Of a stretch of DNA of 64,000 bases, positions 23,901-38,034 are shown piece after piece. The first letter of the stretch is position 1, and every line of letters begins with the position of its first letter. The stretch comes from Strix aluco (taxonomy: Eukaryota; Chordata; Aves; Strigiformes; Strigidae): contig NC_133932.1 of the NCBI RefSeq assembly GCF_031877795.1, positions 72,715,937 to 72,779,936 of the forward strand. Direction: 5' to 3'. The position numbers were made by a program, and so were the translations under genes. The notes under the pieces are model-generated. The model did no database searches. It had not been told where the DNA came from and was given only the letters and a program-made list of their open reading frames with translations.

Positions 23901-26900
23901 CTGATGGCAGTGAGCACATCAAAACTAATTGTAAAGCTGGTGTATGTTATAGATGTATTAAACACACAGAGTGTATTGTGAGATTTTTCTAATTATCTGT
24001 TTAAAGTAGTAATTAGTTTTTAAAAAAAAGTCTTCGTTGTCCAAAAAAATCATTATATGCCTTTCCTGAATAAAGTAATTTGACACTGTGAAGCTGTGAA
24101 GCAGTGTAATGTAATTTATATAGCCCTTAGGACAAAAAGAAATATGTAGTTTTCAATCTACTAACAGGCTGAGCGGAAGTACAGTAGAAGGCGAAAATTA
24201 GGAGGGTTGAGTATGATATTATAACAGGTGTTTTATAGCTTGCACATGCAATAATTTCAAAGCTTATAAAGACTACAAAGTTCCCCACAGTTTCGATGAG
24301 CTTTAGTTTAGGTCTTGAACATTGGACTTAGGCCTGTGCTAAGACTAAGAAATGAAGAAGGAAACCAGAAGAAACCTGACAGCCAAAAGTTCATGCTGCA
24401 TCGGAGTTCTGATTTTTCTAAATGGGATCAGTAAATATTGATGAATAATTGTAGCTAGGTATCATGGCATAAACATACAGTTTAGTAAGCATGACTGAAA
24501 AGTTTGAGGAATGATGGGGGTGGCTGCTTTGGCTACTGTTGGTGTTTGAATAAGAATTGTTTTCTTTTAATTCAAAGTGAACAAATATTAGAGTTACATC
24601 ACATGTCTTTTAAACATTTATGGGTGTCATGACTTTCAGAATGCATAAAACTGCAAGGAAAAAAGTATGCTTTTTGAACAGCAAGATTTAAAATTCTCAC
24701 TGTTGGTATTTAATTGGGTTTTAGGACCTTTTCTTTTAAAGAGTTTTGCTTTTAATATAAGTGAGTAATTGTTTTACATTTTCAAAAGAATAATAATGAC
24801 ATTGTTGCATTCTAGATAGTTCGGAGTTTAGGAATGCGACTTTTATTTTAAGGTTGCATGGGATCTCCCAAAGGCATTTCACTTTTGACCTTTAGACGAA
24901 ATAAATGGATGTTCACTTTTTGTGGAATGGACAGAGCCTGCTGGTGGAGTGTAAAGGCATTTCTTATTTAGCACAAAGTCAAGCTTTATGTGGAGAATTA
25001 GATATACAGATTAAGCAACAGTACTAAAATGAAGTAATGCCAATATAATGCCAATCTTGTTCTTGCCCTAAATAGGTTTACATCCTTAGACTCGATACTG
25101 CTAATGCACATTTGTGCTATTAGTTCTGCCTTTGGGTCCTTTGCTTCTAATTTTCCATTCATAATCTCATAGCACTAGAGATGCCTCTGTGTGTACGTGG
25201 GTGCTGAGGGCCAGGCTTTATTTCTTCTAAAGTCTGGGGTGCCTGCCACTTGAGTTAGTACATATCTTTGTTAGCAGGTACGTCTGGTTTTCACAGTAGA
25301 ACAGTTTTGGTTGTAGCTAATAGGAAATAGATGCCTAGATTACAACTTCTGCAGTACATATATCTTAAACTGTATCTTCCTATTATTACAGTGTTCATCA
25401 AGGGACTGTATGTGCAATGGTTTTGTGTGGCTTTAATTTTTTTAATAAAGTACATGTGCTGTAAATGGATTTTATATGTTAGAGAAGCAAAATAAAAAAA
25501 ACGCCATACACTTGGAAGCAGAAGATGGAGAGATTTATTGTGAAGCTCTGTAATCTGTAGAAATTAATTCCTGGCTGCAAACCAACTTTTTTGAAGTGCA
25601 GAAGTGATCAGACAGAGCAGGCTGTGGGCTCTCGCCAGGTGGTTTGTCCAGCTTTCCTGCAGCTGGGATATGCCACTGAAGGGTGACCAGGGTTTCACTC
25701 GGCAGCTGTGAGCGCTGCCTTGCGCACTCCTACCTGCCTCAGGAGGGCTGTACTGCGGATGAGCAGTACCAGAGGTCCCCTGTCCTGGCTGGGGCTGTGG
25801 CCGGTCTCTTTAGTTTTGCTTGAACAATGTGTACCACAAGGAGGAAACGCAAATGGTGTTTCCAGTTATTTAGTGTACGTACAAAGTAGGTCAAAGTGGC
25901 GCTGAAACATCAACTTCCATTTTCAGGCACTTGATTTAGACATACCAACAATGACGACAAAACCCGCCAACCCCCTTCCTCTCCATCACCTCCCCTCTGC
26001 TGGACCCACATAGTTTGGAGGAAAAGTCAAGAAAAAGTAGTATACAGAGGAAGTATTAATCACTCTCCCATAAATTGTTACTTTGAATCCCAAGTGATAC
26101 AGTATGGGGTATAGTATACTTGAAGGCAGAGTATGGCACCTCAGTACTAAAGTGCAGTGCATTTGCTTTCTCAGGAAAGTTATAAATGAGTTTCGGGATT
26201 TAAATGGATCCTGCTCAGTTAAAGATTTTTACAAATTTAAGTCAAAATCTGAATTTTGCACATACCTAATTTCACTGAGAAACAGGACATTTGGGCCTGA
26301 AAGGGATTTCACAGAAGCAAGGTCTTTTGAAGAGCAACTGCTTCTAAAACTGTTTGAGAGGCCTGATCTCTGAATGGTCTGAGTTAAGTGCAAATGATTT
26401 CTTTGTTTTACTGAACCTCCTCACCTCTGTAGTTTGAGCCCCTCTTTGTATTTAGATGAAAGAATTGCAGAGAAAGTTAAAACTTACAGGCTGCAATAGT
26501 GCCTGCAGAGTTGCTTTTGTAGGTGAGAGATGGCTCCAGCAGATGAGGAGAGAAAAGAAGATGCCTTTGTGTGGGCTCCAGGCTTTGCCACTTTCCTCGA
26601 CTATTTGTTTTGTAGATGCACTGTTGAGCTTTAATGAACTTTCTATACCGCTTACTCCCAGTGCTGGGCTCTGGTGTTGTGAAGAGAAGTGGATTCTCAG
26701 CTCTCTCCCTGCCTTTGATTTTATCAAAGGTAGAAACAAGAGAGGGAGAGGCATTTCCCTTCCCAGTATCCTTCTCAGCAATGAAGGTGTGGATGGAGAG
26801 AGCATCCAGCGGGGCTGCCGTTTATGCTAAGCAAGTTGGACTAGGCACGGGTTCCACTCTTTGCTGGTAAGGATGCAGAAAGAGGTGTTTGTTGTGCTTG

Positions 26901-29900
26901 TTTGTCCTGTGGGCTTGAACTAGCATGCCTTGTTTTGTCTAATGGTCAGTGATATTTTGATTTTGGAAAGCTATGGAAATACTTCTGTGCAGATTTTCAG
27001 TCTGGTTTTGCTTATGGGAAAGTGGAATAGGGAGCATAATTGTAAAATAAAATACTTGTGAACCTGTTTGGAGCTATAGGCATATGAATTTGGGGAAGGT
27101 TCTTTACTTTTAACAAAGTATGCCTGTGTTAGAATAATCAGGTGGAAAATTGGAAAGCAAAAGCATTGGCAGAGCTTCCTGTTCTCTCCATGGTGGGGGG
27201 ACGGTGGAACCAAACCATGGCTGCGTAAGGGTGACGGTGGGAAGCAGTGTGAATCAGATGCACCCAAAATACAGTTTCCTGTTTTATAGAAGCAGTGAGT
27301 TCAGCGATTCCCCTCTCTGTGTTGGCTGCAGAAAAAAAACATTCTTGCGTTCTTCCGAGTATTTAAACCGTCATCCAGTTACACTTGTGAAAAATACAAA
27401 AAGCTTGGAGTCCATAAAAGGAGATAATTTGAAGTTAATAGGAGCAGCACTGTGTCGCACAGAAATGGAATGCAAGCCGTTGTGCATTTCACTCTTGTGT
27501 TCTGCTCTATTAAATTAATCTGCCGATTTAATTCATGTCTGTACTAAACAAAACTTTACATGACATAACAGAAATGAGCTTGCATTTCTGCCTTGTTGCC
27601 TTTCATAATACTGTAACTTTCTGCCGGTCTGAGGACAGCAGGATGAGCCTCAGTGTGTGTTGAAAGGCAGAAGATTGACTAGTTGAAGCTCAGGAGCTGA
27701 TTAAAAGGTTGGCCAGAATGCCCACCCCCTGCCTCTGCTGTGTTCCCTGATACATATTAACCTAAATTTGTTAAATATACAACTTGATTTGTGAAGCACA
27801 AAATTGCTTCAGCAAATGAAAGCCACTTAAGCCGGTAAGTGTAGGATATTTCATTGCTCTGTTTTCTTTTTTTTTCTTCAGTTAGTAGGTTAGTATATTA
27901 GTTACTGAGCTTAACATAGGGTGCAATAAATGAAATGCTGTGCATCTGGGTATGTTTGATGGGGCAGGAACATCAAAATCAGGTGGGCCATACTTGCCCC
28001 TAAAGTTTAAGACTGATGGATTTGACAGCAGAGAACTTCACATGTGAAAAAATTTATCTTAAAACACTTGAAACAGAGATTAGAGAGGAAGCATGTGTGC
28101 CCAGGTGGCTGATGGCCATGATGGTGGAGCTCATCTGGGAGTCTGGATGCCCTTGTTGCTGGGTGCTGTGCTCTGCTGCCCCTACGTTGCCTTAGCTTTA
28201 GCCAAATGGGAGACATGGGACTCCTATCTGCCCAGGATAAACCTGTTTCTATTCAGAGGGGCTGCCATGTTTCTAACATCAAAGTGCAGCAGGGGACAGA
28301 AGTAAGCCTCTATTGTGTCCCCTTGTTCCTTGAGAGAGGACCCTGTCACTGCAGTGGGGAGGAAGTGTCAGCGGGGACACAGAGGAGGGAGGGGAAGGTG
28401 ACTGCAACAGTGGTGGTCCCATAACCCGGCTTTTAGCCCTTCTGCTCCAGGTTCAACCCCTCCATTTTCTTTCCTGCCTTTGTGCACCCAGAAGCACACT
28501 TAGTGCACATCTCTGCAACACAGAGATGTCCTTTAAACCTTCCTGTCCCCAAACCCTCCCACTTGAGAGCTAGCCCTCCTCCTCCTCACCATCTCCCCTA
28601 TTGCCCATCAACTGCTGTGCTAGCCAAGCCTCGCACCCCCTCCTCTCTTTCTCCCCAAGGCCCACTTCTTTCTTCTAGAGAGTTTTAAAAAATAATCAGT
28701 GGTCATCAGAGATCTGCCTAGACAGGATTATAAAGGGAAAGTGAAGACATAACATATGGGAGCCCTAATATTTGCAGCATTGTTGTGCTGACCAAATGTG
28801 ACTAATACTTGGAAGACTAATGGTCAGATGCCATCATTGATCTGTTAATTGAAGATGGCTTTTGTCTTAATCTCCCATATTGCAACATGCTGGAGATGTG
28901 CGTCACTAGATGTTTACTGTTGAAGATTACTGATGTTCTTCCAGACTGCCTTGTGTATGCTCAGTTTTGAAGACTTGAGCACAGTTGTTCCACTGTGAGT
29001 TTTAGAAACATATGTTCAGGAATATGTATCTTTCATATTCCATTTGTGCAGCTGCAGACAAAAACTTGGTATTATCTCTTACTTTAGGGAGAAAGTAAAG
29101 AACGTGCTGTACCCATGTATGAGTCATGGTTCATTTATTTTCTATGAGAAATTTAAAATGCTGTATTGCATGACCTTTGTCATCTTTGTGTACAGTGGAA
29201 AAAATATACCAAGCCAGGAATATCAATGAAAGTCTTCTCAATAACCAAAAACAGGCAAGTAAGTTCCCATTGGGTCCTTTTTTTTTCTTCACTAAATGGG
29301 TCTTTACTGTGGAACAAATGATGATGACTGCCTGAGAATTTACCAGCTAAATAAGCTTTGAGATCATACAGCCTCCTTGACTAATCAGCATTCTCTGATC
29401 TTACATCAAAGGAATGGGGCTTTTTTTGGTTGGCAAACCATGTCTGCTTCTATGTTTTGAGTTGAAACAATTATTTATGTTATTAATTATTGGTTAGTAT
29501 GGATAATGCATCTATTGCAAGTGGTGATTGTAGCTACGCCTTGTTCATTTGGTGCTGTACTGAAATGAATGAAGAATGGTAAGGGAAAAATCAAGACAAC
29601 TCCACACCTAGACCCGAAGTGCAGCTAGAACATATAGGACAAGGTACATCTCCCAGGTTCTTTACCTCATGTGCTTCAAGTAGTGTTATTACCCAGTGCA
29701 CTGTGTAATGCTGCAAGCATTTCTCACCCACTCCCCCCTTTCCCCCCAGCATCTCAGATTCTTTTTCATTGAAAGTTAATGTTTGGCTTGGTGCTAACCT
29801 AGCAGCTTACTACAGCTTGTGCTGTGGCACCAAGCATGCCTTGTAATGGATTAGATACACATCCCTAGAATAAGAGGGATAATGTGTCTGCTGTCCAGGG

Positions 29901-32900
29901 ATATTTGTGGGGGTGGCAGAGAAATCAGAATGAACAGACGATAAAATGCTCTTTCATTCATGCAGCAATTTTTGTGAAGTTTCATAATGCTGTTTTTTGT
30001 GAGTGCATATTTTCCTAGTCTGTGTTCTTGTCTTACAGTTTTTATTCCTTAATATCCTGTTTATGAACATCCTACAAAAATGAACCCTAACATAAAGATA
30101 CAGCGATTGTCTGGTGTAGCATTTGTCATAGGAAAATGGGAAGATCAGAGTAACTTAATCTGAAAAGGGAATAAACATCTAGGAAGTTTTTTAGGGGTAT
30201 TGGTCTTTTAGATCTGATTTTCACCTGTTGAGAGGAACTTTTAGAGATTATGAAAATAGTGATGAATTGTGAATTAGGGTTGGTGATGACTGTGAATTTC
30301 AGTTTTCATAATTTCTAAAAGGGAAAGAAATAGAAAATAGTTGAAAGAATGAAGTTAAAGTAGATTCTCTTCAATAGACTCAGGGATGCTTTGGTAGGAT
30401 CCTGTTGGAAGCAAGAATAAAAAGTTTGTGTTGTACCTTTAAGCAGCATACACCATACAACTGCAATGGGAAAAACAGAAAGCATAATAGGGAACTAATT
30501 GAGAGCTTCATGAAGAGATTGAGTTGGAGCACACTACACAGAAAATGGCAGTGAGGTCAAATTACTAGGAACCATTATAAATAAGTACCATGGGCAGGTA
30601 GGGACAGACTTGGAAAGGGCAGAATGAGATAAAACGAACCGGGGGCAGTAGTAAAGAGAGAATACTCCTTGTGCATACAGACGGTAAGAGAAAACCAAAG
30701 GCAAGAAGCTGTGACTTAGTAATTGGAGATGAAAATCTCCTGATGCATGAGGCTTATATGTTCAGGTGGTTAACGCATGCATCATCAGGACTCTGAGCTA
30801 TCTTGGGGAAGAAGCAGGCTAGAACCTACTTAAGTTAGATGGGTATTTTAAAATCATTTGACCTTCATGACTCAGAGTCATGGCAGCCCTCACAGTCTAG
30901 TTTTTTTAAGCTGCAGAGCCATCAGACGAAGCAGTCTCTCTCTCCTGCCCCTGCCCACTCCTGGGAGCTTACTCCCACTCCTGAACTCTGCCCCTTCTGC
31001 TGCTGTGGGAATTCATCCAGTTACATGGTAAAGCAGGGCAGGGAGTTGATTTGGCTCAATAATGTTGATTTTTAAAAATCCTTTGCTATGTTAGTTTTTG
31101 GAAGATGGCTTTCACTATCCCAGTCCACTGCATGCTTGTGCTGCTGGTAGGAGGGGATCAGTGAGAGGTCTACTTTTGGTGGCTGTGCTAACATCAAATG
31201 TTGGTGGACCTGCAGCATTGCCCCATGGACTTAAGCCTTAACTTCCAGCCTGTCAGAACTACCAAGGTGTAATTTTATGTTACACCTGGCTCTATCTTCT
31301 ATGGCTCTATATTCTTACTCCTAGCACTGTACTCTCATTACTTCTCTTGTTGCTGTAATTGTCCTACTCTGAGCCAGTTCAGTTTGCTAGCCTGTGAAAA
31401 AAGAATGATTTTTAAAAAATAGTCCTTTTTTTTTTTGTGAGAAACAGGATGATTCCTTTTGGTGGCAGTGACTGTTTGGCTGAGATTGACTGAGATAGAC
31501 TTGGCTTCACCTTTGGCAAGTAGGCTGTTGCAATTTTACAGTCATTAGCAGTTAGTTACCTTTGAGAAGTGATGTGAGGTAGAAGACTGGACAGGGCAGA
31601 GGTAATACCTGCCTGCTTTGTTTTTCTTTTCTTTAAAAGGTGGGAAAGGAATACCCATGAACTGATACAGACTAATCAGTTTTTCTCAAGTTCCCCGAAA
31701 AGATCCCTGGCTGACTAAACAGAGTCGAAGCACCCGTGTAAATAAACACCCACGCGGCTCATGCTGGCACCAGCCCTATTAAATCAGTTCAGTGGCTCTG
31801 TAACACAGTAACAAGTGGTGAGTGGCGAAGCAGCAGATAGCAGTGAATTCAGTAATGATTTTAACATGTCTCATCTACTTCGTGATGCAAATGTCATGTG
31901 CAAATGTCTGGTCAAATGATGGAGGGAGACAGTAGCATGCAGTCCTCCATGGGAGGCTTGCGTATCCTGTCTGGAAAAAAGGATGGACATCGCTCTTCTG
32001 AAATGAGAGGAAAGAGAAAAAGCACAGGTCTTGAGCTATATAAAAAGTTGTTGAGAAGTGGGTAAGAAAAAATTCTTTCTGTTCTATGGGTAAGGAAAGA
32101 ATCATTAAATTGCTAGAAGGATTCGGGTTGGTCATTAAATTGGTAAGTTTTAAGAAAGACCAGACAAAACAGGTGTAGTTGATCCTTCCTTGAGACAGCA
32201 GGCTTAGTAGCTTTTTGGGTTCTCTTTTCAGATACTATTTGATAGTTTTTTAACTTAAAAAGGAAACATGGCACTTAACTGCTAATACACACCAGCAGAA
32301 ATTCAGTGTGTAGACACTGAGCTACAAGACACCCTTAGAGAAATTTATTTTGCTTCAGAGGAACTGAAGGACTTCTAGGCAATATATGATGTCCTATAGT
32401 TGTCTCAAACATTGGCAATTAAACTCAGTTTCAGTGTGCATCAGTGAACACTTGGAAAACTAATCAAACCTATTGACATGTTATATTCATATGTTTCTTT
32501 GTTCACCATCTCCCCTTTTGGAGGATGCAAGAGGGAAGTCCTTTTCAAAAATTCATTTTTTGTTTAAAGAAGGAGACTATGGGAGATTGTTATAAGCGAA
32601 ATGGCTTTGCTTGAGTATGCCTCAAACTGAGTGAAAAATAAATGTACAAAAGGTTTAGAGGATCTTTAGCTCTTCTTTTAGGGTCACGCACCAGATGGAG
32701 AGCCTAGCTGCTTGTTCCCCCTCACCCTGGGTTTACATTTTTTTCAAATCTCTGCAAAGAAAAGCAAAAAAAAACCAAACAAAAAATTTAATTAAGGAAA
32801 AAACATTAGCGAAGATTTTCTTTCATCAGAGAAACAGGAAGTTTTAAAAAAGCGCTTCACAGAAAGGCCTTACCTCCGCTGATGCTGTTCTTTCTTTTCT

Positions 32901-33594
32901 CTCTTAAATTTACCATTCTCCCAGATTCTTCATATTGCCCATAACTGAGAATTTTTAATAAACTTTGAGACTGAATGCACATGGGAGTTATGAGGCAGTT
33001 TTGAAAAACTTCAGTGAATGTGGCTCAACTGAGTGAGGACCTGTTTAGGAGTGGAGAGGAGTTTTAATGTTTCTCAGGGCAAGGGATGTGTGTTGCCAAC
33101 ATGCCAGTCAACGTCAAAGAAAACTCCAGCATCTTTTGAAAGACTTTCCTCACCCTCCTTGCTTGCCCTCCCACGTAGCACAGCTTCTCAGCACTGCCTA
33201 CATTTTACACAAAACATACATATTGGGGCAGTTAAGCAAGAAGACAGAGCCAATACATTCTTCTCTTAATTTACTTAGCATATGACCTTGCACGTATCTG
33301 CAGTTTACATTAAATTACAAGAGCCATGGATTTAGTATTTTGGGACTTTTTTTTAAGCAATGTATTTGTTATAAAGATAATGCTTCCCCTAGTGGGAAAA
33401 GGAAGACTATATTGTTACAGTGACATGTCTTTGTAATTTGAGATGACATTTCTTTTCAGAGCTTAGACTTTGTGTGTGTAATTATAGTAAAAAACCAGAT
33501 CTTTGGTATTCTGAACTGCAGGCAAACAGTTCAATAGAGGGGTGCAAACAATTATTTTATTTTTTAGTGGTTTTCCTCATTGTTTAGAAGCCAG

Positions 33595-33613
33595 AAAAAA
33601 AAAAAAAAAAAAA
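33595..33613. repeat. Poly(A) run (19 A)
   Basis: An uninterrupted run of 19 A followed by gaaaac. No retroposed body was recognised upstream. Confidence 0.9.
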
Positions 33614-35442
33614 GAAAACTTAGCCTGTATTCCCCCTGTACTTACAATTTACAGAAATTTGAGATGTTGATTCATGAAAGTAAGCCAAGCTGAGAAGGAT
33701 TTTGGATAGCAAAACAGGGTGGTAGCCCTTTGTGTGTGTCCACACACCCAGACTAGAATGACCAGGGATGGAGAGGGAGACCTCCCTACGGTAACCCCTC
33801 TTCTTTTAGTCCACAGTCTTGGCCCAGTCTCAATTTTCTGCTCATCTCTGGTCCATCTGGGGAACTCCTCTTTTTTCCCAGCTCTTCTTTCCTCCTTACA
33901 ACTCCTGCTCACCACTCTTACCCTATGAATTGAACTCCTTCATATTCTCCAGTTCTCCGTATCTGGTCCCAAACATCTGCTGCCTAAGCAACAGGAGACT
34001 CTCCTGGTTCTCTTGCTGAGGCACCCTCACTCCATCTACCCTGGGTTACAGCTAATGATGACAACTTCACCTTTCCCTAGGTACCACGGGCTAATGCCCT
34101 CGTCCTGGCAGCCTCTTACCTGGCCCTTTTTCCACATAAACAAAACTATTTTCCTCTGACTTTGTGCAATTTCCATTCTCCCAGTCTCCCAGTATGGAGA
34201 GCTCCCCAGGGTTTTGGTTGCTGTTGCTCTTCTCCATCAGTCCTGTCTGATTCTGAAGCTGCCTACGAGTGCATCCCCTGTCCTGCTCAACCCGAGGCTC
34301 CTTTGCCGTGCTGCCCAATGTATGCTACTCCTGGGAGGGTGCTTCATTTCATCGGCTGATCCAGTTAATCGTGGTTAGAGGGCTGCCTTTTTTCTTTTTT
34401 TTTTTTCCCCTGCTGATTTGCATGTCATTGAATTATGTTGGTACTTGCAATGTCTGTATATTTAAAAGAAATTTAATTTTTATTTTTTTAAAATTAATAG
34501 TCTGGTTAAAGCCTGAATGCATGATGCTAGGCTGAAAGCAAAGCTCATCCCAGTTGGTGAAGCAGCTCATCCAAAATCTGCTGCTGAAGCTGCTGTTCTA
34601 AAGAACACTGTGTTTTGCTGAGAAATATTTTCTCTCTTCCCTTATTAAACCGTATAAAAGAAACGTTATGGAGAGTGATGTGCTCTGAGTACTATTTCAG
34701 TAAATTGCTGACAATACAACCAGATTGTACATTTGTCTAATGAATGCTGGTAGTGGGAGCTTATCTGATTTGTATCTTTGAGGGAATTCATTGAAATTAA
34801 ATGTATGTATTATGAAGATCCACACAGTAAGTAAAAATTTTTGCCTCCATTGGTATGAATATCCAGCTGGCCAACTGAAGTTCCAGCATTGTCAACAAAG
34901 AGAGTATAGTGAAGAATTTTTTATTTTTTATTTCTAGATTTGTTACTGTAATTCCTTCAGTAATGAAGTACATGTGTGCCATGGTTCGGAAGTATCCTAA
35001 ATATCCCTACTTGATCAATATGGCCTGGTGATAACTTCACTGTTAAAAGAAGCTATTTCTCACGCAACTCTCCTGTGTAGACAAGTGGTGACTGACCATG
35101 TTTAAGAAAATTTCACAGTGTCATTTGAACCAGCATAGTTAATACTGTGTCAGAGTTTACAACATTTCCTGTTTTCAGTGCTTCGTAATTGTAATCTAAT
35201 CTCTTTTGGTTTGGAGGGGAGATTAAATCATTGCCAGGGACTAATTTTCGAAAACTGAAAGTACGTGAAAAGTCATCTGATTTTGCTTGAAAGTGAAAAT
35301 ATAAAGTGGAGTAGGCTTCTATTTTGAAGTGAAAATAGGATTACAAATATTGCAGTATTCAGTGTAGTCACTGAAAAGCAACTGTTCAACATACACCTCT
35401 CAAATGTTTTTTCTAGGTAAAGGCAAAGACTTTGTTTATTTA

Positions 35443-35488
35443 AATCCATTTCTGTAATAATCCATTTCTATAATCCACTTCTCTAGTA
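35443..35488. repeat. Imperfect tandem repeat, about three copies of a 15-bp unit
   Basis: The units aatccatttctgtaat, aatccatttctata and atccacttctcta follow each other with small differences. It is a minor degenerate minisatellite in the intron. Confidence 0.6.
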
Positions 35489-37610
35489 CAGTAAGTATCA
35501 CTTTTCTAAATCCTGAAAGTACCTTTCAAGAATTCTTAACCTAGTGCCTGTAAACTGAATTTATTTTCATAGCTATTTTATTATGGGTTATGCACTTCTA
35601 GGAGTTATTATAAATGAAATAAGATATTTGATGCCCAAATGGCTAACATGCTGCCACCATTAATTTAGAACAAACAGATAACATTCAAAATGGAATCTGA
35701 TAATCCTTCATTAGACCTATTTATGACTCTCCTTAAGTATGTGTGAAGCTGCTATTCTAACTTATTTGCTCTACTTGATAGGCATTCGAAGTTAATTTAC
35801 CACATCTTGCATTTTAAAGGTGGTTAATCTTGAAGACCAAACTATTTTTTGCCTAAGAAGGTGCTGAGGTTTGAAATGTTGCTCCTGCAAAAGCCTGCCT
35901 GGGGAGGAAACTGTTGGGGCAATCTCAATGGCTCCTTCTGCTCTTCCTTCCGTCTTGGGCTGAATCTTAAACCATTCAGGAGTTTATTGAAAATAGGGTA
36001 CACAATCAGAGAAGGATGAAATGTGTATATGCAGTGCATAGAATGCACAAAGACACAGACTAAATTATTAATTTCTCCCTATTTCCCCATGAAATCCTTT
36101 TCCCCATTCCCAAAACTTATGTTCATTGGTGTGAACCTAAGCTGACAGAAGGGTAGAGGTCTTGAGACATTTTTGTGTTGTGAAAATGAGGAAGAGCCTA
36201 CTAATGACTTAACTGAGGAAGAAGTGATTGCGGTTATTTCCCTCTTAGATATGAGAAATATTTTAAGTGCTCTAACTGCAGGAGAAACTTCAGTGAGAAT
36301 TGAAGTTGTACTGAGACAACTGAAAATAGTTTTTTTGGTCCTTTTATTGTTGTTTTTAAACCATGGGAATCCTTTAGTGCCTGAAAGTTTCTTTAGTCTC
36401 CAAAAAACTGGTGTAGTCTGTGAAGGATACATTTCCCTGCTCTTTCACTCTAGTTTTCATACACTAAGGCGTTATAGAGATGATACTACTTGTACAGTCC
36501 CTTCCAGCTAACTTCCCCCACCTCTCAAGCATCACATTTCTTTTCAGAATTAAGCATCCTCAGGCTGGATCTAACCCATGTCCTAATCTCAGCAAGACCC
36601 TGTATAGCATTGATCTGCATCACCCGATGCAGATACGACTGTGGCTTCCATTTGAGTGTCACCCACATATGGAGAAATCAGGATTGTCATACGTGGTCAC
36701 TAATGCACTTAGTGTTATCATAGGCAGGGACAAAGCAAAGTTGTTAATAACTCTTAATACAGACCATGTCAGAGAGAGATGAACTGTTGATGGTAAGAGG
36801 AAACAGTTGCACCTAGTATGCATTTCAGACAGTTAGGAGTGAGGTTCAATGGTCATAGTTTGTTCTTTCAGATGGGTTTGGACAGCACAAGATGACATTG
36901 TCTGTTCCAGAGATGGATTTAAAGAAGTCCCTGTTACTGGGAGGAGGAACAGTAACTGTCTGGTTGTAGTTGCAGAACCAAACAAGTCATTAACTAAAAG
37001 GAAGGATCATCCCTACAGCTGCTCCTGCCGTAGGAAATAGGAATTCCCTTTCTGGAAGCTTGCTGCATACTTTGTATATATTTCTGTTCTACGTAACTGT
37101 GAGTGACTGTCACTTCTGGCAGTCATTTCAGAAATTTCTAGTTATTTTTGTGAAAGATACAGGTGAAACTCTTTTTTTTCTTCAGGAATAATTTCCACAC
37201 AAGGATTTTTCTCCACTTCTTTCTTTTAAAGACAGTTTTTGAAAATGGGATTTATGATACAACAACTCTGCTGTCTGAAATCTTATGATTGTGCAACTAG
37301 TCCACTGATTTATAAATCACATCTATGAGATGCATTTATACATTATAGTTCATACTGCAAGTTACTTTGCTTTAAGAATGGCCATGCAAATTAAGTAGCA
37401 GGCTCATGAATTCCCTGTGCATTATCCAGGTTACTGGCCTTGCACTTGCATTGCTAGAATAGCTCTTGCCACTTCATGGTCATCCAAGTTAAAGTCTTTC
37501 TGTGGCACACAGTTAAAGAATGTGAATTGTCAGAGTAGACCAACAACCCAATATTAATGATGCTGCATGCCTTTACAAGGTGTAACAAATCTGTTGTATT
37601 ACTGTAGAAG

Positions 37611-38034
37611 ATGATCAAAGGACTGGGAAGCCTGCCATTTGAGGAAAGGCTGAGAGAACTGGGTTTGTTCAGCCTTGAGAAGAGAAGGCTGAGGGAAGAC
37701 CTTATGACCAAGTCTCAGTATTTAAAGGGTGGCTACAAAGAAGATGGAGATTCCCTTTTAACAAGGAGTCACATGGAAAAGACAAGGAGTAATGGGTACA
37801 AGTTACTCCTGGGGAGATTATGATTTTTTTGGACACAAGAGGAAAATTTTTCACAATGCGAACAATCAACCACTGGAATAATCTCCCCCGGTGAATTCCC
37901 CACCATTGGAAACTTTTAAGATTCAGCTGGACAGGGTGCTTGGCCATCTTGTCTAGACTGTGCTTTTGCCAAGAAAGGTTGGACCAGATGATCCTTGAGG
38001 TCCTTTGTAACCTGATGTTCTATGATTCTATGAT
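37611..38034 (+). mobile_element. CR1 LINE 3'-end fragment, sense to the collagen gene
   Basis: About 424 bp match the terminal part of an avian CR1 element on the plus strand. Recognisable blocks are aggctgagagaactgggtt, gttcagccttgagaagagaa, ggttggaccagatgatcctt and the repeated tail attctatgattctatgat. It is diverged and 5'-truncated. An open frame at 37611-37823 is the decayed remains of element sequence, not a host gene. The left boundary is approximate. Confidence 0.95.

Larger units (their letters stand above)
20945..37610. other. Intronic sequence, no gene recognised
   Basis: This is mostly AT-rich non-coding intron. It contains GC-richer patches at 20960-21350 and 25620-25800, a pyrimidine-rich stretch at 28440-28680, a poly(A) run at 33595-33613, a small tandem repeat at about 35443-35488, a possible transposon-like fragment at 36146-36330 and a 14-bp palindrome at 37307-37320. 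I found no exon and no additional CR1. Confidence 0.6.

Noticed and set aside
37611-37823. 70-codon open frame on the plus strand
   Set aside because: It lies wholly within the CR1 fragment and is decayed element sequence, not a host gene.
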